Origin: an uncultured Lachnospiraceae bacterium | GTDB lineage: Bacteria > Bacillota > Clostridia > Lachnospirales > Lachnospiraceae | Direction: 5' to 3' | Assembly (NCBI GenBank): GCA_959022495.1 | Contig: CAUEYX010000046.1 | Location: 1 to 22,355, forward strand | Length of the DNA: 22,355 nt | Part shown: positions 16,478-22,355 of the stretch, in pieces | How positions within the stretch are numbered: the stretch's first letter is position 1 | How the letters are laid out: every line of letters begins with the position of its first letter | Program-made: the position numbers and the translations under genes | The notes under the pieces: model-generated | Database searches by the model: none | What the model was told of the DNA's origin: nothing | Seen by the model: only the letters and a program-made list of their open reading frames with translations

Positions 16478-18472
16478 CTATTCCATGTCATTGAGCATCT
16501 TTTTTAGATCCACTAACTTGTCACGCAGCTCTGCGGCGGCTTCGAAGTTCAATTCTGCCGCGGCTTTTTTCATCTGCTTCGTCAGATCTTTGATCAGCTT
16601 CTCCAGCTCTTTCGCGCTCATGGACTCCGGATCTTTCTCCATGCGCATCTCTTCTGCCGCCACCTTCTTGGAAATACTGATCAGATCGCGGACCGATTTC
16701 TGGATGGTCTGCGGCGTAATGCCGTTCTCTTCATTATATTTCATCTGGATCTCACGGCGTCGTTTTGTCTCGTCGATCGCCATCTGCATGGATTCTGTGA
16801 TCGTATCCGCGTACATAATCACATGCCCTTCCGCATTTCGGGCCGCGCGCCCGATGGTCTGGATCAAGGATGTCTCAGAACGTAAGAAACCTTCCTTATC
16901 CGCGTCCAGGATCGCCACGAGCGTGATTTCCGGGATATCCAGACCTTCACGAAGCAGATTGATCCCTACGAGTACATCGAACACATCCAGGCGCATGTCC
17001 CGGATAATCTCCGTCCTCTCCAGTGTATCCACATCGGAGTGAAGATATTTCACACGGATGCCCACCTCACGCATATAATCCGTCAGATCCTCCGCCATCC
17101 GTTTCGTCAGGGTCGTTACAAGGACTTTGTTCTTTTTGGACACTTCCTTATTGATCTCTCCGATCAGGTCATCGATCTGCCCCTCCACCGGACGCACGAC
17201 CACTTCTGGATCAAGAAGACCTGTCGGACGGATTACCTGCTCCGCACGGAGAAGTTCATGCTCCTCCTCATAGGGTCCGGGTGTCGCGGACACAAACATG
17301 ACTTGATTAATCTTACTCTCAAACTCTTCAAAATTCAAGGGACGGTTATCCTTTGCCGAGGGCAGCCGGAATCCATAGTCCACAAGGGTGGACTTTCTCG
17401 ACTGGTCACCGTGGTACATGCCGCCAATCTGCGGAATGGTCTTGTGGGACTCGTCGATCATCATAATAAAGTCATCCGGAAAATAATCGATCAGTGTATA
17501 AGGGGGCTGTCCCGGAGCCAGTCCGGCCAGATGTCTTGAATAGTTCTCAATTCCAGAACAGAATCCTGTTTCTTTCAGCATCTCAATATCAAAGTTCGTC
17601 CGCTCCGCGATACGCTGGGCTTCCAGCAGCTTGTCCCGGTGCTTGAACTCCTTGACCCGCTCCTCCAGCTCTTCCTCGATATCATTGACCGCTCTCTTGA
17701 TATTCTCCTTGTCCACAACGTAATGGGAGGCAGGGAAGATCGCCACATGCTTTAACTCATCCCGTATCTCTCCTGTCAGGATATCGATCTCTGTAATCCG
17801 GTCAACCTCGTCACCGAAGAACTCAATGCGTACTGCCGTCTCACTCTCGTATGCAGGGATGATCTCCAGCACATCGCCCCGCACGCGGAACGTTCCGCGG
17901 TGGAAGTCCATGTCATTGCGGTCATACTGGATCTCGATCAGCTTACGGCAAACCTCGTCACGGTCTTTGATCATGCCCGGGCGAAGGGAGATCACCATAT
18001 TCTGATAGTCCACCGGGTTACCCAGACCGTAGATGCAGGATACACTGGCAACAATGATCACGTCGCGCCGCTCGGTCAGAGCCATGGTGGCGGAAAGGCG
18101 GAGTTTGTCGATCTCGTCATTGATGGAAGAGTCCTTGGCGATGTAAGTGTCTGAGGAGGGGACGTAGGCTTCGGGCTGGTAGTAGTCGTAGTAACTTACA
18201 AAAAATTCGACGCTGTTCGAGGGGAAAAATTCCTTAAACTCGTTGTAAAGCTGAGCAGCCAGAGTTTTATTATGTGCAATAATCAGTGTCGGTTTGTTCA
18301 AAGCTGCTATCACATTCGCCATCGTGAAAGTCTTCCCAGACCCTGTAACCCCTAGTAAAGTCTGGCATTGATTGCCTTCCTTAAAGCCTTTCACCAACTG
18401 CTCGATTGCCTGTGGCTGGTCTCCAGTGGGCTGGTATGGCGCTTCCAATTTAAAAAGTGTTTCTTCCGTCAT
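16478..18472 (-). CDS. uvrB: Excinuclease ABC subunit B
   Basis: A 664-residue helicase-like damage-verification subunit, loaded by UvrA and then recruiting UvrC. Walker A is GVTGSGKT (residues 41-48). The DNA-clamping beta-hairpin region is YYDYYQPEAYVPSSDTYI at about 95-112. The Walker B-type box is MIDESHKT near residue 338, and the late helicase motifs are GINLLREGLDIPE and QTIGRAARN. A C-terminal UVR/coiled-coil motif (about 625-660, LNFEAAAELRDKL) binds UvrC. The start follows AGAGAGG by about 10 bp. Expression should be induced by DNA damage through the LexA box at 18629-18642. Confidence 0.97.
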   Translation of the reverse strand: MTEETLFKLEAPYQPTGDQPQAIEQLVKGFKEGNQCQTLLGVTGSGKTFTMANVIAALNKPTLIIAHNKTLAAQLYNEFKEFFPSNSVEFFVSYYDYYQPEAYVPSSDTYIAKDSSINDEIDKLRLSATMALTERRDVIIVASVSCIYGLGNPVDYQNMVISLRPGMIKDRDEVCRKLIEIQYDRNDMDFHRGTFRVRGDVLEIIPAYESETAVRIEFFGDEVDRITEIDILTGEIRDELKHVAIFPASHYVVDKENIKRAVNDIEEELEERVKEFKHRDKLLEAQRIAERTNFDIEMLKETGFCSGIENYSRHLAGLAPGQPPYTLIDYFPDDFIMMIDESHKTIPQIGGMYHGDQSRKSTLVDYGFRLPSAKDNRPLNFEEFESKINQVMFVSATPGPYEEEHELLRAEQVIRPTGLLDPEVVVRPVEGQIDDLIGEINKEVSKKNKVLVTTLTKRMAEDLTDYMREVGIRVKYLHSDVDTLERTEIIRDMRLDVFDVLVGINLLREGLDIPEITLVAILDADKEGFLRSETSLIQTIGRAARNAEGHVIMYADTITESMQMAIDETKRRREIQMKYNEENGITPQTIQKSVRDLISISKKVAAEEMRMEKDPESMSAKELEKLIKDLTKQMKKAAAELNFEAAAELRDKLVDLKKMLNDME

Positions 18473-18498
18473 AAATGGTTTACCTCTCTGTTTTTACA

Positions 18499-18531
18499 AT
18501 GGAATTACACGAATTTTTCGTGTAATTCCAT
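18499..18531. repeat. Perfect 15-bp inverted repeat in the uvrB leader
   Basis: ATGGAATTACACGAA (18499-18513) and its exact reverse complement (18517-18531) flank a 3-bp centre (ttt). In the uvrBA transcript this would form a 15-bp hairpin ending 26 nt before the uvrB start, just ahead of the Shine-Dalgarno sequence. No U-run follows, so it is not a standard terminator. The octamer TTACACGA within each arm appears a third time at 18557-18564. Read on the minus strand, the repeat spells a nine-codon mini-ORF (MELHEKFV then stop) without an evident ribosome binding site. Confidence 0.8.
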
Positions 18532-18628
18532 GTCATATCTGATAAGGAAAAAGCGTTTACACGATATTGGTCCTAAATAGTACCTACGAAATATTCTAAC
18601 ATTACTTAATATATCCCGCTCGCATTTT

Positions 18629-18642
18629 AGAACAAACGTTCT
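18629..18642 (-). promoter_or_regulatory. LexA/DinR SOS box of the uvrBA operon
   Basis: On the minus strand AGAACGTTTGTTCT carries the Gram-positive LexA core GAAC-N4-GTTC, with symmetric A/T flanks instead of the C/G of the Bacillus consensus. It begins 7 bp downstream of the -10 hexamer and so covers the transcription start, where LexA binding would block initiation. Confidence 0.8.
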
Positions 18643-18649
18643 GAATTCA

Positions 18650-18678
18650 ATTTTACTCTATGTCTATATTCATGTCAA
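18650..18678 (-). promoter_or_regulatory. Sigma-A promoter of uvrB-uvrA
   Basis: A consensus TTGACA -35 (18673-18678) and TAAAAT -10 (18650-18655) are separated by exactly 17 bp on the minus strand, directly in front of the LexA box. The -35 hexamer contains the TGA stop codon (18675-18677) of the upstream recombinase gene. The resulting leader to uvrB is about 160 nt. Confidence 0.85.
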
Positions 18679-19931
18679 TTAGTATTCACAAATTCCAACA
18701 ATAATTTCATTTCATCGGTCAGCGGAGCAGCCAATACTTTCGTATCGTCTGCTCCTGCCCTCTCCTTTAGCTGTATATTATTCAAATATTGCTCATCTTT
18801 TATCAACTCTTTTTTGTCCACATATACGTCTGCCGTAAATTCTTTCCTCGTATGCCCTAATGTTCTTGAAACTGCAGCCAAATCATATCCTGCCTTTAGT
18901 ATTGTTGTGGTATAGGTATATCTTAGTCCTCTCCAAGTCGTATAAGACAATTCATTATCTGATATGAAATCACGCAGCTTTTTCCACAAATAATTACTTG
19001 TTCTTGGTCTGCCGTAAGAAGAACAATAAATGTAGTCCGCATCCTGAAACCCCTTTTTCCTCCGATTTCTCCGCCTCTCATATCGAACCCTCTCCTCCAT
19101 AACAGCCTGAAACACATATACCGGCATTTCCAATTTTCTCCTGCTTGACGGCGTTTTTACACACACCTCCTGTTTTGTATATGTCTTTGCTCTCACTTCT
19201 GATTTTTTTACAGAATTATCTGCGCCCAGTTGTCTCTGAATATAGATTTGTCTTTTTCCGTAATCGATGTCTGTATACTTTAGTCCTACAATTTCACTTC
19301 TTCTAAGTCCCATAAAAACGGAGAATAGTATTGGAAGATAAATGTCTGTATCGCGTGCAGCCACGAGCATTCTTTTTATCTCTTCTACAGACAAAGCTCT
19401 TTTTTCCGGCTTCTCACTACTTCTATTCGAAATCTCCCTGCTCCATTTCAATCCAGTGATAAAATCTTCACTTACATATCCATGTCTTTTGGCATACTTC
19501 ATAGAATCACTCAATACCGTCTTCAAAATCCTTGCTATAGAAGGGTGCTGCTCGTATGTTTTTTGATACAAATGTTTTATATGTGCTTTGGTTATCTTCT
19601 CCATTTGCAGATTTCCGTACAATGGAAAGATATAATTCTTAATGCAGTTTTTATAGGAATTATATGAATGATAGGCCAGCATTGGCTTTTTTATTTTTTC
19701 CAGCCAATGTTCATAAAATGCATCTACTCGTATGTTTCCATATATCGCGTATTCTCCTTTGCTCAATTTGCCTATCGTATACTCCCTTTGTATATCAGCC
19801 TCATCTTCAAATAAATATCCTCCGTCTTGTCTTACAATTGTTCCCTCCGATAATTGCAGGTTAATGTGGAAACAATATTTCCCTTTCCGCCTTTTTACAG
19901 GTCCTACACACCACTCGATCACATCATTCAT
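18675..19931 (-). CDS. Tyrosine recombinase/phage-type integrase with altered HxxR box
   Basis: A 418-residue protein with an N-terminal arm/core-binding region (about 1-170) and a catalytic domain (about 178-390). Visible catalytic positions are Arg210 in FMGLRRSEIVGL, a Lys near 259 (VKTPSSRRKLEMP), Arg337, His360 in TLGHTRKEF and Tyr370 in TADVYVD. Where HxxRH is expected the sequence is TWRGLRYTY, so His is replaced by Arg334 and the following His by Tyr338. Nucleophile, first Arg and last His remain, so activity is possible but unproven. ATG 19931 overlaps the end of the preceding recombinase frame by 8 bp (ATGAATGA), implying translational coupling. The stop codon lies inside the uvrBA -35 box. 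The region is visibly more AT-rich than the uvr genes, suggesting acquisition. Confidence 0.85.
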   Translation of the reverse strand: MNDVIEWCVGPVKRRKGKYCFHINLQLSEGTIVRQDGGYLFEDEADIQREYTIGKLSKGEYAIYGNIRVDAFYEHWLEKIKKPMLAYHSYNSYKNCIKNYIFPLYGNLQMEKITKAHIKHLYQKTYEQHPSIARILKTVLSDSMKYAKRHGYVSEDFITGLKWSREISNRSSEKPEKRALSVEEIKRMLVAARDTDIYLPILFSVFMGLRRSEIVGLKYTDIDYGKRQIYIQRQLGADNSVKKSEVRAKTYTKQEVCVKTPSSRRKLEMPVYVFQAVMEERVRYERRRNRRKKGFQDADYIYCSSYGRPRTSNYLWKKLRDFISDNELSYTTWRGLRYTYTTTILKAGYDLAAVSRTLGHTRKEFTADVYVDKKELIKDEQYLNNIQLKERAGADDTKVLAAPLTDEMKLLLEFVNTN

Positions 19932-21084
19932 TTCCGCTCTCCATTATCAGCTGATCAATGTACTGGTTATGTGTAAAATCTTGTTCAAGAAGAACCGCAT
20001 ACCGCTCACACACTTCATCAATCGAATCATAGCCCATTAACGCTGTAAGCTGAAGCAATGAAATTTATTCCGATTTTAACATCATCTCCGCATACATATC
20101 TCTTAAGTCCTGTGGAGAAACTTTTGGAACTCCCGCCTTTTTACACACAGATTCCAAACCTAGACCTAATGCTGACAGACTTCTGTAATCACCATTCTTT
20201 TGGCAGCAGACCAGTCCCTTGTCGTGGTAATCACTGCCGCACAGAAATGCTTTATCTGAATTTACTTTTTTCCTTTTCTCCAATTCATCAAATACAACAT
20301 CCGGCACCTGAAGAACCCTTACTGCCCCACTTCGACCAATTTTTCGCTCTACAGGCCTACAAGTATACTTTCCTGTTTCTTGTTTTGGGTAATCTCCTAT
20401 AACCTGATTGTGTATTGATACCGTCTTTTTACTCACATCAAAATCTTTAAAGCGCAAAGCATAAACTTCTCCTCTTTTCAATCCGCAAAACATACAAAGG
20501 AGAATTTCCAAATACCACGGGCTGCGTTTTGCGTACTGCAGGAATCGCTGTTTCTGCTCACTTGTGAAAAGATTCAGTTCCACATTTTCTCTCTTTGGTC
20601 TTTTACAATCTCCCATCGGATTATAATCAATCAAATTCTCAGAATATGCGTCCGAGAGTGCCATGCTAAATAACTCATATACTTTCAACCCATAAGATTT
20701 TGTCTGGGCAGAAACAGTTCTAATAATTGAATTAATATAATTTTCGTTTACTACACACAATTTGATATCCTGCATGTACGGTAATGCCTTTCCCAGTACA
20801 TGACGATACAAATATCTGGTATTCTCCTGAAATGAAGTCTGCTGATTCACCCACGTCTGGAGATACTGCTTTAATTCCATACTAGTATCTCTTTTCTGCC
20901 ATAACCGCTGCCGGGAGTTCTCAAATTCTGCATTGTACTTCCAGTAACTCTTCTCTGCTTCCTCTTCTGTTTTAAATCCTCCTTTCTTCCCATACTTTAC
21001 AATGTAATCTTCATTAAAGTAGCGTATCCTATGGTACCATGAACCCCGCTCAAAAAATGCCACCCCGTTTTTACACTTTTTCAT
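19924..21084 (-). pseudogene. Tyrosine recombinase-like gene interrupted by an in-frame TAA
   Basis: The frame from ATG 21084 (AGGAGGT 10 bp upstream) gives 339 residues to a TAA at 20065-20067. In the same frame it then continues for 46 residues (ISLLQLTALMGYDSIDEV, then CERYAVLLEQDF) to TGA 19924-19926. These 46 residues are the expected recombinase C-terminus with the nucleophile Tyr (position 362 counting the stop codon). A single nonsense change therefore separates the body from the active-site Tyr. Even in the uninterrupted form the catalytic set is atypical: GLK203 for GLR, Gln325 for the HxxR His, and Tyr352 for the GH His. It may have been an accessory, non-catalytic partner. The restored frame overlaps the next recombinase by 8 bp, supporting that the full length was once, or still is, translated. 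Confidence 0.8.
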
Positions 21085-21357
21085 TATAAAAGTTACCTCC
21101 TTCTTTCATTTTTGTTTCTTTAAATATGACAGATATTGGTGCCTTTTATATTTTCATATAAAATTCAGCGGGCTTTTCCACATATTTTCCATTTCCACTC
21201 ACACCATTTGACATTGCCATCCAGTTCAAAACAACATCTCATCTGCCATGTTATATATCTGATGAAAATTAATCCCTGCTTTTTATAAATTGGTATAGCA
21301 GAAAGACTACCCATGATTAGGCCAGTCTAATTAACAAGTATAAATTAAAAAGCAATT
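21085..21357. other. AT-rich intergenic region between recombinase genes
   Basis: This is 273 bp with no ORF I can support. It contains the AGGAGGT ribosome binding site of the following recombinase, an 8-bp AT-only inverted repeat (TTTTATAT 21144-21151 with ATATAAAA 21156-21163), and a short ATTAG/CTAAT inverted repeat around 21317-21332. I see no convincing promoter. A decayed gene or a recombinase binding region are both possible. Confidence 0.5.
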
Positions 21358-22266
21358 TTATGCCGCCCCACTTATATCCATGACATTTCTCGGATGCATT
21401 TCTCTTAATATCTCTGCCTGTTTTTTCGCAGCAACATGTATATAGATTTGAGTAGTTTTGATCGAGCTGTGCCCCAGAATCCGCTGCACACAGCTAATAT
21501 CCGCCCCTTCTTCTATCAGGTATGTTGCGAAAGAATGGCGGAACATATGCGGAGTTATGTTTCTTTCGATACCGGCTGCCTTAGTATACTTTTTCAACAT
21601 TAATCTAATTGACTGTTCTGTATACCTTTCTCCACGTCCATTCACAAAGAAAAACCCGCATCTCTTGATTGCTGTCGCATTTTGTTCATAGTATTTTTTT
21701 AGAATCTCTAAAATTTTCGGTACTGCGATTGGAATATATCTCTCCTTCCCGCCTTTTCCCATAATTTTTATAAGCCCAGTATTCAAGTTCACATTTTCTA
21801 ATCTAAGATTCGATATTTCCCCAACTCTCGCACCTGTGGCAAACAAGGTTTCCACCACGGCAGTGTCACGCAGCCAGTATTTATATGTCCTTTCGCTGCT
21901 TTTTTCACTGTATGTGTAAATACAATTAAGAAGCCGCTCAATTTCTTCCCGGGGAATAATCCTGGGAAGGGTCTTAGTCTCTTTAAATTTCACCTTGATT
22001 TTCCTAAATGGGTTAACCTCTATAATCTCGCGCTCTTCCAAATAATTATAGTAAGCTTTGATCGATGCTATTTTTCTCTTTATTGTTTTTTGTTTGTATT
22101 TTTTATGTAATTCCGTAATGTAGTCTTCTATTGTATTCTTATCTGGGAAATCTTCTTTGCAATATTCAAAAAACTGTCTCAAGTCGATCCTATAGGCTTT
22201 TATCGTATTCCAATCTAATTCTTTCCTGTACTCACAGTATTCAAGATATTTCTTAACCTGCTCCAT
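21358..22266 (-). CDS. XerC/XerD-like tyrosine recombinase
   Basis: A 302-residue recombinase with a SAM-like N-terminal core-binding domain (about 1-95) and a complete catalytic domain. Catalytic residues are Arg147 (FATGARVGEI), Lys171/174 (GKGGKERYIP), His240 and Arg243 (TPHMFRHSFATYL), His266 (ILGHSSIKTT) and Tyr275 (TQIYIHVA). It should carry out site-specific strand exchange through a 3'-phosphotyrosine link; the target site is not identified. It could act in integration/excision or inversion of a DNA segment; chromosome-dimer resolution is less likely given the context. ATG 22266 has GGAGG 9 bp upstream. ATG 22314 in the same frame also has AGGTG 6 bp upstream, giving 318 residues, so the start is not settled. 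It is separated by 273 bp from the next two recombinases, unlike their tight overlap. Confidence 0.9.
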   Translation of the reverse strand: MEQVKKYLEYCEYRKELDWNTIKAYRIDLRQFFEYCKEDFPDKNTIEDYITELHKKYKQKTIKRKIASIKAYYNYLEEREIIEVNPFRKIKVKFKETKTLPRIIPREEIERLLNCIYTYSEKSSERTYKYWLRDTAVVETLFATGARVGEISNLRLENVNLNTGLIKIMGKGGKERYIPIAVPKILEILKKYYEQNATAIKRCGFFFVNGRGERYTEQSIRLMLKKYTKAAGIERNITPHMFRHSFATYLIEEGADISCVQRILGHSSIKTTQIYIHVAAKKQAEILREMHPRNVMDISGAA

Positions 22267-22335
22267 CGTTTTTGTCCTCCACACCTTTTTCGGTAGTGTA
22301 GCACATTTGCTCATAGTTTACACCTGATCATTCTT

Positions 22336-22354
22336 GGATAATACCTTATTATCC
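22336..22354. repeat. 8-bp perfect inverted repeat upstream of the recombinase module
   Basis: GGATAATA (22336-22343) and TATTATCC (22347-22354) flank a 3-bp centre, about 20 bp before the alternative start ATG 22314. Its closeness to a recombinase gene makes an operator, terminator stem or recombinase-binding site possible. The window ends one base later, so wider context is missing. Confidence 0.6.
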
Positions 22355-22355
22355 T

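Noticed and set aside
18499..18531. Intrinsic terminator for the recombinase genes
   Set aside because: The stem is not followed by a U-tract in the minus orientation and lies downstream of the uvrBA promoter.
18563..21140. Direct repeat GATATTGGT at 18563-18571 and 21132-21140 as attachment sites
   Set aside because: Nine bases without flanking similarity, and the second copy lies inside the module between recombinase genes; chance is adequate.
18675..22314. Calling the module a recombinase-in-trio (RIT) element
   Set aside because: Only two of the three genes overlap, there is a 273-bp gap, and no long terminal inverted repeats are seen; similarity is only in outline.

Overview
This window looks like a chromosomal segment of a Firmicute of class Clostridia, most likely family Lachnospiraceae. 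The evidence is the gene content (DAC-type CdaA with YbbR/CdaR, a solitary MreB/Mbl, RecD2, UvrBA, LCP and GerMN proteins), the strong AGGAGG-type ribosome binding sites and a Gram-positive LexA box. This placement is inference; no rRNA gene is present. Every gene I can support lies on the minus strand, so the biological reading order runs from high to low coordinates.

Right end (about 18.67-22.36 kb): an AT-rich module of three tandem tyrosine recombinases. The first (21358-22266) has a complete catalytic set. The second (19924-21084) is broken by an in-frame TAA and has several atypical catalytic positions. The third (18675-19931) overlaps the second by 8 bp and has Arg where the HxxR box I His is expected. 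Next comes a well-formed SOS promoter (TTGACA-17-TAAAAT with a GAAC-N4-GTTC LexA box) for uvrB-uvrA. Its -35 hexamer contains the stop codon of the third recombinase, and its roughly 160-nt leader carries a perfect 15-bp inverted repeat.

Middle (about 9.36-18.47 kb): housekeeping genes uvrB, uvrA, mreB, recD2 and comF, covering nucleotide-excision repair, cell shape, a helicase and a competence-type phosphoribosyltransferase.

Left-middle (2.72-9.38 kb): a probable seven-gene operon. It contains two uncharacterised membrane proteins, cdaA (c-di-AMP synthase), cdaR, ptsH (HPr), a sugar-phosphate nucleotidyltransferase and an LCP-family cell-wall glycopolymer transferase, and it ends at a hairpin. 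Joints are tight or overlapping (two ATGA overlaps). The common theme is envelope homeostasis.

Left end (1-2.67 kb): a promoter, a GerMN-domain lipoprotein and a secreted N-acetylmuramoyl-L-alanine amidase carrying 41-residue cell-wall-binding repeats that run off the window. As written, the amidase has a one-base frameshift inside its signal peptide. The observations most worth checking are this frameshift, the nonsense-interrupted recombinase, the recombinase trio abutting the uvrBA SOS promoter, and the unknown membrane proteins tied to c-di-AMP synthesis.
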